This document shows positions 1 to 7,857 of a DNA stretch of 40,376 nt, piece after piece; positions within the stretch are counted from its first letter, which is position 1; each line of letters begins with the position of its first letter. A model generated the notes under the pieces. The model ran no database searches and was not told the origin of the DNA. It was given only the letters and a program-made list of their open reading frames with translations. The stretch spans positions 14,533 through 54,908 of the forward strand of contig CAJTRS010000013.1 in NCBI GenBank assembly GCA_910578805.1, given 5' to 3'. The stretch comes from an uncultured Muribaculaceae bacterium. GTDB taxonomy: Bacteria; Bacteroidota; Bacteroidia; Bacteroidales; Muribaculaceae. Both the position numbers and the translations under genes were made by a program.

Positions 1-1725
1 TACGTATCGGACAACAACATCTACATCAAGAAACTCGACTACGGCACTGAAGCCGCAGTGACTTCCGACGGAACGAAAAACAAGATAATCAACGGCATTC
101 CTGACTGGACTTACGAAGAGGAATTCTCCACCTCGTGTTCCATGGCATGGGCACCGGACAATCTCACACTGTGTTTTATAAAATATGATGAATCGCAAGT
201 GCCTCTGTTCAGCTTTCCGCTCTACGAAGGCTCATGCGACCCCAATCCGGCCTATGCGCTCTATCCCGGACAGTTCACATACAAATATCCGGTAGCCGGA
301 GAGTCCAACTCCAAGGTTAGCGTACACTCATACGACATAGAGACACGCAAGACCAAGCAACTCACTCTTCCCGATTCAAGAATAGAATACATACCCCGGA
401 TTGCCTACGGTTACGATCCCGCAAGACTCATGGTCACAACCCTCAACCGAGCCCAGAACCGTATGGAACTATACTGCGTCAACCCGAAATCGACATTGGC
501 GAAGTCCATACTGGTCGAAGAGTGGGAAGCATGGCTTAATCCCGCCACTTACGAGGATATACATTACAGCACCGACGGCTTCGTGGTGTCATCATGCCGC
601 AGCGGTTACCAGCATCTCTACCGGTACTCCTACTCAGGAGCGCTGCTCGGACAAATCACATCGGGCGATTACGATGTGGACGCTTACTACGGCTATAACG
701 CCAAAAACGGAAGCCATTACTACCGCTCCACAGCTACCGGAGCCATTAACAGAGTTCTGTGCCGAATCGACCGAAAAGGCACCGTCACATACCTCTCGCC
801 GGAACAGGGCACAGCATCGGCATCGTTCAGCCCTGCCATGAACTACTACACACTCACCTACAGCTCCACCGAAAAAGCACCTGAATACACACTCTACTCC
901 ACTGATTCCAACAAAAAGATACGTGTGCTGGAAGATAATTCAACTTATCATGCACGCTGGTCGGCAGTTCCGTCCAAAGAGTTTTTCACCATGGAATCCG
1001 ACGGTTACACACTCAACGGCTATATCATAAAGCCGGCCGGTTTCAATCCATCGAAACGCTATCCGGCCATTATGTACCAATACAGCGGTCCCGGCTCGCA
1101 GGAAGTGCTCAACCGCTGGAGCATAGGAGCGGAAAACTATTTCGCCAAAGCCGGATATGTGGTTGTGTGTGTTGACGGACGTGGCACCGGCGGACGTGGA
1201 CGCGCATTCAGCGACATAGTCTATAAGCGGTTGGGACACTATGAATCTATCGACCAGATTGCCGCAGCACGCCACGCGGCGTCTCTGCCGTTCGTGGATT
1301 CCAAACGCATAGCGATCTACGGCTGGAGTTACGGCGGTTACGAAGCTATAATGGCGGCTTCCAGCCCCGGAGCTCCTTATGCGGCTGCCGTGGCCGTGGC
1401 TCCGGTTACCGACTGGAGATACTACGACACCGTATATGCCGAGCGCTACATGCTCACCCCGCAGGAAAACGAAGATGGCTATGACAATTCTTCGGCCATG
1501 ACCTATATCACCTCACGCCAATGTCCGCTGCTGATAATGACTGGAACAGCCGATGACAATGTGCACATGTTCAACACCGTACAGTATGCCGCCCGAACAG
1601 AAGCCGAAGGCATGTGGTGTGACATGCTCCTGTTTCCCAACATGAACCACTCCATCAACGGCTGCAATGCCCGCCAGGTAGTGTTCGGACGTCTGTTGGA
1701 CTATCTTGACCGAACCATGCGATAA
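1..1725 (+). CDS. S9B family dipeptidyl peptidase (DPP IV-like), 5' end missing
   Basis: The frame is open from base 1, so the gene begins upstream of the window; 574 codons and a stop remain. It is a prolyl-oligopeptidase-clan serine exopeptidase that removes dipeptides, usually X-Pro, from peptide N-termini, probably in the periplasm. The visible N-terminal part is the DPP IV beta-propeller domain, including the DWTYEEEF segment that carries the Glu-Glu pair binding the substrate amino terminus. The C-terminal part is an alpha/beta hydrolase: nucleophile Ser in GWSYGG (codon 1327-1329), acid Asp in GTADDNVH (1552-1557) and His in NMNHS (1648-1650). All three are intact. The next gene starts 24 bp downstream on the same strand. 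Family assignment is secure; exact peptide specificity is not visible. A GTG at base 58 is in frame but lies inside the propeller and is not the start. Confidence 0.93.
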   Translation, partial: YVSDNNIYIKKLDYGTEAAVTSDGTKNKIINGIPDWTYEEEFSTSCSMAWAPDNLTLCFIKYDESQVPLFSFPLYEGSCDPNPAYALYPGQFTYKYPVAGESNSKVSVHSYDIETRKTKQLTLPDSRIEYIPRIAYGYDPARLMVTTLNRAQNRMELYCVNPKSTLAKSILVEEWEAWLNPATYEDIHYSTDGFVVSSCRSGYQHLYRYSYSGALLGQITSGDYDVDAYYGYNAKNGSHYYRSTATGAINRVLCRIDRKGTVTYLSPEQGTASASFSPAMNYYTLTYSSTEKAPEYTLYSTDSNKKIRVLEDNSTYHARWSAVPSKEFFTMESDGYTLNGYIIKPAGFNPSKRYPAIMYQYSGPGSQEVLNRWSIGAENYFAKAGYVVVCVDGRGTGGRGRAFSDIVYKRLGHYESIDQIAAARHAASLPFVDSKRIAIYGWSYGGYEAIMAASSPGAPYAAAVAVAPVTDWRYYDTVYAERYMLTPQENEDGYDNSSAMTYITSRQCPLLIMTGTADDNVHMFNTVQYAARTEAEGMWCDMLLFPNMNHSINGCNARQVVFGRLLDYLDRTMR

Positions 1726-1749
1726 GCAATTAAAGTCCATCTGAAGATC

Positions 1750-3108
1750 ATGCAACGCAGAATCAACAACGGCAAAGGCATATTCCTGTTGTGGCTCAAC
1801 TGGATCATAGGGAGCGGTGCGCTTACACTGCTGATTGTCCTGTCACTGTGGGTTTCACCCAAACTGTTGCCGTTTGTGGCCTTTGCCATGCAATTAGCGT
1901 TATTCGTACTAATCCGCCGCAACAGAGAATCAGACTTGCCCGTATGCTACCTGCTGCCGTTTGTCGTATCCCGTATCTTGTTCTGGAGCGGCACGATAAT
2001 GCTCATAATAGATCTGCTATACAATTACGGTATCATACACCGCATATTCCCTGCCGAGGAGATCAATACTCAGATTCCATTTATCACAGTGCTCATCGTG
2101 GCGCCTATATCCATGGCAATAAGCGGCTGGGGAAAGATATTCAAACACGACCTCAGTTTCTGCAAAGACTGCAACATGCGCTTCGGCTCGCCCGCCGAAC
2201 GCGGATTTCTCGGCATGCTCTACACCCAGGAAGGCCAATATCAGCTCACTTTGCTGTTTTTCATGTGCACCGGCTGCACGTTGACCGGCTGGATATACTA
2301 TGCGGTAATGTATGTCAATTCCGATCTCAATACACCCGACAGATTCGTATATATCGGCATTCCGTCGCTGCTGTGGCTTGCTTCAGCCATCTATGTGGGC
2401 ATTAGATGTATCGGACTGTGGAGCTACTACTATCAGAATGTAGATGTTACCACTCGCCGTCAGGGTTATTCCACTATGTTGCGCTACATAATGATTCATG
2501 ACAACCGCATATGCCTGCGTGAACCGGACATTGACCCCAACACAATGGTAAGCTCCGACTGCAAGTTTGACATACCGGTATCGACCAATCTCAACCACCG
2601 CGAATCGATGCCTATAGAGGAAGCCCGCCGTCTGTTCCGCTCACTTACCAAAATAGACGGTGGCGACATTCGGTTCATGTATGCCACCGGCACAGGAAAT
2701 GCCGACTGCGATATATTCCACTATCTCTGCTATCTGACCGACGAACAGAAACAGCAGTTTGACAGCACCAACCCAAAATGCGACTGGTACCACTTCCAGC
2801 AGATCGCCGAGATGCTCAATTCACATCAACTTAACACACTGTTCAGCGCCGAGATAGTGAGGCTCCACACCATTGCCATGGCGTGGAAAACATATACCAT
2901 CGACGGAAAACGCCGATACAAGATAAAACACTACCGCCCCACCTTCAGAATATGCGACATAAAGGACTGGGACGTGGATTTCAACGACACCCGATGGCTG
3001 TATGTGGCCAACAACAATGAAGACGTGCCGTTTTACCGCATGCGTCTGCTCTGGAGAAAATATGTGAACGGCGTAGGCGAATTTAAAAACACCAACGTAC
3101 AGGAATGA
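1750..3108 (+). CDS. Polytopic membrane protein of unknown function with two CxxC pairs
   Basis: I do not recognise this 452-aa protein. The N-terminal half has about six hydrophobic segments (approx. residues 10-32, 35-56, 63-92, 103-122, 160-186, 196-220). Two cysteine pairs are conspicuous: CKDC between TM4 and TM5 and CTGC inside TM5. They could bind metal or form a redox pair, but this is inference. The C-terminal half (about 230-452) is soluble, rich in Trp, Tyr, Arg and His, and has no motif I can name. The gene starts 24 bp after the peptidase gene and its stop overlaps the miaA start in an ATGA, so it is almost certainly co-transcribed and translationally coupled with miaA. That coupling suggests a constitutive role rather than a niche one, though it need not be related to tRNA modification. 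Confidence 0.85.
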   Translation: MQRRINNGKGIFLLWLNWIIGSGALTLLIVLSLWVSPKLLPFVAFAMQLALFVLIRRNRESDLPVCYLLPFVVSRILFWSGTIMLIIDLLYNYGIIHRIFPAEEINTQIPFITVLIVAPISMAISGWGKIFKHDLSFCKDCNMRFGSPAERGFLGMLYTQEGQYQLTLLFFMCTGCTLTGWIYYAVMYVNSDLNTPDRFVYIGIPSLLWLASAIYVGIRCIGLWSYYYQNVDVTTRRQGYSTMLRYIMIHDNRICLREPDIDPNTMVSSDCKFDIPVSTNLNHRESMPIEEARRLFRSLTKIDGGDIRFMYATGTGNADCDIFHYLCYLTDEQKQQFDSTNPKCDWYHFQQIAEMLNSHQLNTLFSAEIVRLHTIAMAWKTYTIDGKRRYKIKHYRPTFRICDIKDWDVDFNDTRWLYVANNNEDVPFYRMRLLWRKYVNGVGEFKNTNVQE

Positions 3109-4016
3109 GTTACCTTGTTATCACCGGACCGACCGCCTGCGGCAAGACCACACGTGCAGTAGATATAGCCCGTGAACTTAGCGGCGAAATCATCAGCGCC
3201 GATTCCCGGCAGATATACCGTGGCATGGACATCGGCACAGGAAAGGACTTAGATGAATACGGCGGTGTGCCATATCACCTGATTGACATCTGCGATGCGG
3301 GTTACAAATACAATCTGTATGAGTTTCTTCGAGATGAGAAAATTGCAAGAGATCAAATATCGTCACGTGGAAACCAGCCTATACTCTGCGGAGGTACAGG
3401 GCTGTACGTGGAATCGGTGCTAAAAGGGCTACAGTTGCCCGAAGTGCCGGCCAATACCAATCTGCGCAACAGTCTTGAAGGTAAGACTCTGGAGGAGCTT
3501 ACCGCGATACTGTCGGGAATGAAATCACTGCATAACACCACAGATGTCGATACCGCCAAACGAGCCATACGCGCCATAGAAATAGCCGTATATTACAGCG
3601 AGCACCCCGACGAGGCATTACAGGCCACCCCTCACCCGCTTACAGATGCCGTAGTCATAGGCATAGACATCGACCGTGACTCCCGCCGGCAGCGTATCAC
3701 CTCTCGCCTCGAAACACGCCTTGAAGCCGGCATGATAAAGGAAGTGGAGCTCCTTATGGAGCAAGGTGTATCGGCCGACGATCTGATTTATTACGGTCTG
3801 GAATACAAATACCTCACATTGTACATCACCGGCCGTATGTCGTACACGGAGATGAAAAACTCACTCGAGACAGCCATACACCAGTTTGCCAAACGCCAGA
3901 TGACATGGTTCAGGGGCATGGAACGCCGCGGCTTCACCATACAATGGTTGCCGTGGGACATGCCACGACGTGAATTCAACGACCGTGTAATAGCGCTGCT
4001 GAATAAATCCAGATAG
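3105..4016 (+). CDS. miaA: tRNA dimethylallyltransferase MiaA
   Basis: MiaA transfers a dimethylallyl group from DMAPP to N6 of A37 in tRNAs that read codons starting with U, the first step of i6A/ms2i6A formation in the cytoplasm. The 303-aa length is normal. Motifs in order: P-loop GPTACGKTT (residues 8-16), SADSRQIY (31-38) with the catalytic-region Asp, MDIGTGK, GGTGLY (97-102), and the C-terminal FAKRQMTWFRG segment typical of the family. The start ATG overlaps the stop of the preceding membrane-protein gene by 4 bp. The next gene begins 12 bp after the miaA stop, so miaA lies in the middle of a four-gene run. Bacteroidales genomes may carry a second MiaA paralogue elsewhere; this window cannot show that. 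Confidence 0.96.
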   Translation: MSYLVITGPTACGKTTRAVDIARELSGEIISADSRQIYRGMDIGTGKDLDEYGGVPYHLIDICDAGYKYNLYEFLRDEKIARDQISSRGNQPILCGGTGLYVESVLKGLQLPEVPANTNLRNSLEGKTLEELTAILSGMKSLHNTTDVDTAKRAIRAIEIAVYYSEHPDEALQATPHPLTDAVVIGIDIDRDSRRQRITSRLETRLEAGMIKEVELLMEQGVSADDLIYYGLEYKYLTLYITGRMSYTEMKNSLETAIHQFAKRQMTWFRGMERRGFTIQWLPWDMPRREFNDRVIALLNKSR

Positions 4017-4028
4017 CCTTTGGCAACC

Positions 4029-5030
4029 ATGAAAACCGTGACCGCAACACTCCTGATGGGACTAACCGCATTAATCGCCGATGCTGAAACCCGCCGCACA
4101 TACCTTGATGATGTAACCTCTTTGCGCGACACCATCGTATGGTACGACTGTCCGCCCCACACCACTGAAAAAGTCATGGAGATAAGAGCTTCACTTCCCG
4201 AGGCCAGAGATACACAGGGCCTTTGCGGTCAGAGTTTCGGCATAGTGTGGCAATCGGACGCCAGCCCCGAAACTTTCTATAGCGTCACCCTCACACCTGG
4301 CAATGAAGCGTATGACCACATAATCGATTCCCGATACATGCAGCTTGACGCCACCTACCTACAGCCTGGTTGTCCGGCGAAAAATCTGCTGAGCCGCAAA
4401 CTTAAATCGGGTGTAGGCTTTGAACAGGAAGAAAACACACTGTCAGTGGAGATCGACTGCATCTCGGGCCTGGCAAAGATATTTGCAGGCAACAGGGAAT
4501 TACTGTTTATCGATGCCATAGAAACACATACCACTCCGGAAGCACATATCGGAATATGCGCACAAGGCACTGCCGACATAAAACTGTCTGTCAAGGAATG
4601 CACCACCGACGACTGCTCGGCATTGATATCGCCATGGGACGCCGAAAGCATAAGCAATTATTTCTCGGGAGCCGATACTGATGAATTGGAGGGCTACTGG
4701 ACATACCTCGACCGAGAGAACGACGAACGTTATTGCCGTCTCGGAGGCCATTACACCGTAGCGCTTATCAAAGACCATGAAGGAGGATACCACATATACT
4801 ATGTGGACGGAGCGCGCGTCAACAGCCACAAATGGCAACCGGGAATGCTAAAAGGCCACCTGGCCCCCACCATATTTGACAGACACTACAATCTCACATG
4901 GTATGACTCCACATTCCGGCGCCACAGCGATGAGACAAACGCTCAGTTTGAACAAAATTCCATAATGTCGCTGAGATTTCCGCTACTCGATTCGACAATA
5001 CGCTTCAGCCGCGCGCGGCGGGATAAGTGA
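4029..5030 (+). CDS. Exported protein of unknown function
   Basis: This 333-aa protein starts with a clear signal peptide (MKTVTATLLMGLTALIADA, residues 1-19), which fixes the start at ATG 4029. A TTG nine bases upstream is in frame but would put extra residues before the signal. I do not recognise the family. The body reads as beta-rich, with alternating hydrophobic/polar segments up to about residue 195 that resemble a concanavalin-like jelly roll. A C-terminal part follows (about 210-333) with many aromatic residues (LEGYWTYLDRENDERY, GGYHIYYVDG). No lipobox is visible, so periplasmic location is the likeliest guess. It is the last gene of the peptidase/membrane protein/miaA run. Its final 26 bp overlap the end of the convergent PepSY-like gene. 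Confidence 0.82.
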   Translation: MKTVTATLLMGLTALIADAETRRTYLDDVTSLRDTIVWYDCPPHTTEKVMEIRASLPEARDTQGLCGQSFGIVWQSDASPETFYSVTLTPGNEAYDHIIDSRYMQLDATYLQPGCPAKNLLSRKLKSGVGFEQEENTLSVEIDCISGLAKIFAGNRELLFIDAIETHTTPEAHIGICAQGTADIKLSVKECTTDDCSALISPWDAESISNYFSGADTDELEGYWTYLDRENDERYCRLGGHYTVALIKDHEGGYHIYYVDGARVNSHKWQPGMLKGHLAPTIFDRHYNLTWYDSTFRRHSDETNAQFEQNSIMSLRFPLLDSTIRFSRARRDK

Positions 5031-5442
5031 TCGTTCCGGTTATCTCATCGTAAGTCAGCGTATTATCAAGCATCTCCACTGTAACAATCCTGGAACGGCG
5101 GCTCACTCTGTAAACATCGCCAACACCCTCTATCGACTCTATGTAATCATACAAATCCCCGGGCAACTGGTCAAACAGGAAATCACCCGGAAGCGGCACT
5201 CCGTTTCCGTTAACATCTGTCCACGCATAGTTTTTGTCAAACGCAAGAGTGGCTCCATTCTTAACCTTCACCACACTCCCCTCGCTGCTCTCCGTATAAC
5301 TCTGTATCTCTCCGTAAGGAAAATACTGGGTGACAAATGCCACAATGCTTGAAGGAAGTTCCTCCCACGCATTGTTTCCGCATGCCCCCATTACTACAAT
5401 CAACAACGATGTTGTCACAAGTCTGAGAAATCTACGTATCAT
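5005..5442 (-). CDS. PepSY-like (DUF2874) lipoprotein
   Basis: A 145-aa exported protein. Residues 1-20 form a lipoprotein signal (hydrophobic LLIVVMGA) followed by Cys21, the probable lipidation site. The rest fits the PepSY-like DUF2874 fold common in Bacteroidales: LPSSIVAFVTQYFPYGEI, then KVKNGATLAFDKNYAW, then LPGDLYDYIES. Only one copy of the domain is present, where many relatives have two. Function in the family is unproven; a beta-lactamase-inhibitor-like fold and a role in periplasmic sensing or inhibition have been suggested. It is convergent with the exported-protein gene and their 3' ends overlap by 26 bp. I found no strong TAnnTTTG box upstream; the nearest match on this strand (TATTATTG, complement of about 5486-5493) has one mismatch. 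Confidence 0.85.
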   Translation of the reverse strand: MIRRFLRLVTTSLLIVVMGACGNNAWEELPSSIVAFVTQYFPYGEIQSYTESSEGSVVKVKNGATLAFDKNYAWTDVNGNGVPLPGDFLFDQLPGDLYDYIESIEGVGDVYRVSRRSRIVTVEMLDNTLTYDEITGTITYPAARG

Positions 5443-5506
5443 TGCCCGGTAAAAACTTTAGCTATTTCATAATCTTTGTTACAATAATATAACAAATGCA
5501 TCATGG

Positions 5507-5538
5507 CTTGGTTCAATACATTGCATATAATATCTTTG
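5507..5538 (+). promoter_or_regulatory. Promoter of the TPR gene (-33 CTTG, -7 TATCTTTG)
   Basis: TATCTTTG at 5531-5538 matches the Bacteroidales -7 consensus TAnnTTTG exactly. CTTG at 5507-5510 is a 3-of-4 match to the -33 TTTG, with 20 bp between. The last G of the -7 box is only 4 nt before the ATG at 5543, so transcription would begin at or next to the start codon. Confidence 0.6.
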
Positions 5539-5542
5539 CCGC

Positions 5543-6361
5543 ATGATTCGAAAAATCCTGTCAATCTTATTTGCAGTCACAGCCATCGCGGCATCAGGCT
5601 ATGACAACGACCGCTATTTCACCCTCATGGGCGAAGCCGACAAAGCGATAGCCGGCGAAGACTGGTCACTTGCAGAAGAAAAACTCACCGAAGCTCTCCG
5701 CACTCAGCCGGCCAATCCGTCAAATGTATTGCTCATGTCAAATCTCGGCATGGTGCGTTACCATGCCGGCAGATATGACGAGGCTCTGACCACACTCGAC
5801 GACGCCCATATCATGGCTCCGGCATCGGTTACCGTGCTTCAGAACCGTGCGCGTATTTTGGCCGAGCTCGGCCGGCTGGAAGAATCATACCGCGACTATA
5901 CCACCATCATAAACCTTGATACCACCCTCATAGAGCCGCGGTTCTACCACGCAGTCATAGCCATGGAAATGGGACTGACCGAACAGGCCACAAATGATGT
6001 CGAATCGATGAAAATCATTAATCCGTCACACCGTCTGACAAATCTTAGTGAAGCCACACTGCTCATACGACAAGGGCGGTATGACGAAGCCATACCGCCC
6101 TTGTCGAGAGTTATCGACATCGAACCTGCGGCAAGCCATTACGCTTCTCGCGCACTATGCCGCCTCATGACCTCGCAGTTAGGCGATGCGGCCGAAGATA
6201 TAGCTTCAGGTCTGGAACTCGATCCGCTCGACGGCGAACTATACCTTTATCGCGCACTGCTCAACAAGATGCGATACCGTCAGGACGATGCTGAAGCCGA
6301 CGGACGGCAGGCTATAAAACTCGGAATAAAAGAAAATATCGTGAAATCCCTCATTTATTAA
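5543..6361 (+). CDS. Exported tetratricopeptide repeat protein
   Basis: A 272-aa protein with an N-terminal signal peptide (MIRKILSILFAVTAIAASG) followed by tandem TPR units over roughly residues 25-265. Typical TPR positions are visible in DWSLAEEKLTEAL, GRYDEALTTLDDA, GRLEESYRDYTTI, GRYDEAIPPLSRVI and RQDDAEADGRQAI. It should act in the periplasm or at the envelope as a protein-protein scaffold; the partner is not visible. It stands alone, with a promoter abutting its start codon, so its mRNA is probably leaderless or nearly so. The signal peptide starting exactly at this ATG argues against a later start. A perfect 16-bp inverted repeat lies inside the coding sequence at 6068-6106. Confidence 0.9.
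   Translation: MIRKILSILFAVTAIAASGYDNDRYFTLMGEADKAIAGEDWSLAEEKLTEALRTQPANPSNVLLMSNLGMVRYHAGRYDEALTTLDDAHIMAPASVTVLQNRARILAELGRLEESYRDYTTIINLDTTLIEPRFYHAVIAMEMGLTEQATNDVESMKIINPSHRLTNLSEATLLIRQGRYDEAIPPLSRVIDIEPAASHYASRALCRLMTSQLGDAAEDIASGLELDPLDGELYLYRALLNKMRYRQDDAEADGRQAIKLGIKENIVKSLIY
6068..6106. repeat. Perfect 16-bp inverted repeat inside the TPR gene
   Basis: The arms are 6068-6083 (CGACAAGGGCGGTATG) and 6091-6106 (its exact reverse complement), with a 7-nt spacer. In RNA this gives a GC-rich 16-bp hairpin within the codons for RQGRYDEAIPPLS. No T-run follows, so it is not a standard terminator. Confidence 0.9.
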
Positions 6362-6456
6362 ACCCGACACCGGTCTTTTCATACAAAAACACCAATAAAT
6401 CAAACTTATAGTCCATATTTTTGTTGTACAATAGACGGCAAATTCACATTTTTTTG

Positions 6457-6464
6457 TAAATTTG
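6457..6464 (+). promoter_or_regulatory. -7 promoter box of the winged-helix gene
   Basis: TAAATTTG matches TAnnTTTG exactly. No good TTTG lies at the expected -33 spacing. Predicted leader is about 55 nt to the ATG at 6523. Confidence 0.5.
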
Positions 6465-6522
6465 CAGCACAAATGCATAACAATACTTAAATTATTGGTC
6501 TAACAAATAACACTTAATTAAA

Positions 6523-6732
6523 ATGAACACAGACACTATTGGATCATGGGCCGGCTCTGTATGGGTAGCCTTAAACGAAGCAGAAGTACTTGACAACAAA
6601 CAGATTAAAAAAATAACCAAACTCAAGGACAAAGAACTCTATGCAGCACTCGGCTGGCTCGCACGCGAAGGCAAGATCACCTTTGAGGAAGGCGAAGACG
6701 CCAAGGAACTCCTCGTGAAACTCGTAAAGTAA
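6523..6732 (+). CDS. Small winged helix-turn-helix protein (DUF2582-like)
   Basis: A 69-aa soluble protein that fits the small winged-helix family common in Bacteroidales. Helix-turn-helix-like segments NKQIKKITKLKDKELYAALGWL are followed by a wing-like REGKITFEEGED. It probably binds nucleic acid or mediates a protein contact, but no target is visible. It has its own -7 box upstream and a strong hairpin terminator downstream at 6765-6806, so it is a single-gene unit. Its length is typical for the family. The family assignment is from remembered sequence pattern rather than a search. Confidence 0.85.
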   Translation: MNTDTIGSWAGSVWVALNEAEVLDNKQIKKITKLKDKELYAALGWLAREGKITFEEGEDAKELLVKLVK

Positions 6733-6764
6733 TAAACACGACATATATTCACCGAAACATACAG

Positions 6765-6806
6765 AGCGCGGCTATGAACCAATCTTCATAACCGCGCTTT
6801 TTATTT
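6765..6806 (+). terminator. Rho-independent terminator of the winged-helix gene
   Basis: Stem arms 6765-6778 and 6785-6798 (AGCGCGGCTATGAA against TTCATAACCGCGCT) form 14 positions with one C/A mismatch and a 6-nt loop. A T-rich tail follows (TTTTATTT). The tail overlaps the -33 box of the rsgA promoter. Confidence 0.85.
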
Positions 6807-6835
6807 GTGCGGAATCAGCCGAATGCTTAATTTTG
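6804..6835 (+). promoter_or_regulatory. rsgA promoter (TTTG, 20 bp, TAATTTTG)
   Basis: TTTG at 6804-6807 and TAATTTTG at 6828-6835 both match the Bacteroidales consensus, with a 20-bp spacer. The start point should fall near 6839, about 23 nt before ATG 6862. This rules out the in-frame codons at 6805 and 6838 as starts. Confidence 0.72.
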
Positions 6836-6861
6836 TTATGATAAACCACAGAACAGCACTT

Positions 6862-7797
6862 ATGAACGGCATAGTCATAAAAAATACCGGAAGCGACTAC
6901 AGCGTACTCACCGACGACGGCACCACCGTAAACTGCAAGATCAAAGGACATTTCCGACTGAAAGGGATCCGGACCACCAATCCGGTCGCGGTAGGTGACC
7001 GTGTGGATATAAGCCTGCAACCGGAGGCTCCGTCGTACATCACAGCCATTCACCCGCGCAAAAACTATATTATACGCCGAGCAAGCAACCTATCCAAAGA
7101 AGCCCACATTATAGCAGCCAATATAGATCAGGCAATATTAGTGGCAACCATAGCCAATCCGGTCACCTCCACCACTTTCATAGACCGCTTTCTGTCAACA
7201 GCCGAAGCCTATGGCATACCCGCTATTCTGGTGATAAACAAAACCGACCTCCTTACCGAACCCGACGACATAGAATTTCTCGACGCCATAAGCCATCTCT
7301 ACCGCACAATCGGCTATCAGGTGATCCACACATCGGCCACAACAGGCTCGGGCATGGACGCACTGCGCGAGGCGCTGCACATGAAAACATCGCTGCTGTC
7401 AGGCAATTCAGGCGTAGGCAAATCATCGATTATCAACAACCTGATACCCGGCTTGAAGCTGCGCACCGCCGACATATCGGCCACACATCACACCGGCATG
7501 CACACCACCACTTTTTCCGAGATGTTCCCTCTTCCAGGCGGAGGAAACATCATAGACACACCGGGAGTGAAAGGATTCGGCACCATCGACTACGACACTT
7601 ACGAAGTAGCCCACTTCTTCCCCGAGATATTCAAAGCCTCTCAGAAATGCCGCTATAGCAACTGCACCCACACCCGCGAACCGGGTTGCGCCGTGCTCAA
7701 AGCCATCGACGAGCAACAGATAGCACAGTCACGTTACGCATCATACCTCAGCATTCTCGAGGACATAGACCACGAAAAATACCGCAAAGGGTACTGA
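6862..7797 (+). CDS. rsgA: Ribosome small subunit-dependent GTPase RsgA
   Basis: RsgA (YjeQ) is a cytoplasmic GTPase that binds the 30S subunit and checks late maturation of the decoding centre. The 311-aa protein shows an OB-fold at residues 1-60 (VIKNTGSDYSVLTDDG). A circularly permuted GTPase follows, with G4 NKTD (126-129) ahead of G1 GNSGVGKSS (181-189) and G3 DTPG (232-235). The C-terminal zinc knuckle has Cys263, Cys268, His270 and Cys276. ATG 6862 was chosen because the family begins with this MNGIVIKNTGS-like segment and because the promoter lies between it and the earlier in-frame codons at 6805 and 6838. It appears monocistronic. Confidence 0.95.
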   Translation: MNGIVIKNTGSDYSVLTDDGTTVNCKIKGHFRLKGIRTTNPVAVGDRVDISLQPEAPSYITAIHPRKNYIIRRASNLSKEAHIIAANIDQAILVATIANPVTSTTFIDRFLSTAEAYGIPAILVINKTDLLTEPDDIEFLDAISHLYRTIGYQVIHTSATTGSGMDALREALHMKTSLLSGNSGVGKSSIINNLIPGLKLRTADISATHHTGMHTTTFSEMFPLPGGGNIIDTPGVKGFGTIDYDTYEVAHFFPEIFKASQKCRYSNCTHTREPGCAVLKAIDEQQIAQSRYASYLSILEDIDHEKYRKGY

Positions 7798-7813
7798 AAT
7801 CCTAATTTATTTG

Positions 7814-7821
7814 TAACTTTG
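7814..7821 (+). promoter_or_regulatory. -7 promoter box of the sulP gene
   Basis: TAACTTTG matches TAnnTTTG exactly. No TTTG is seen at the -33 position. Predicted start near 7825 gives a long leader of about 120 nt. Confidence 0.55.
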
Positions 7822-7857
7822 CACCCTCAATAGTGAAAATATATTGAAAGGTGCAAA
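7818..7857. repeat. Nested inverted repeat over the sulP start region
   Basis: The outer arms TTTGCACC (7818-7825) and GGTGCAAA (7850-7857) are perfect. Inside them TCAATA (7827-7832) and TATTGA (7842-7847) are also perfect. The left outer arm includes the last four bases of the -7 box, so it is placed like an operator; it could also form an RNA hairpin if transcription starts further upstream. Confidence 0.7.

Noticed and set aside
4020..4028. TTG start for the exported protein at 4020
   Set aside because: ATG 4029 begins a standard signal peptide; the three extra residues serve no purpose.
6805..6861. Earlier rsgA starts at 6805 and 6838
   Set aside because: Both lie at or upstream of the predicted transcription start; the conserved RsgA N-terminus begins at 6862.
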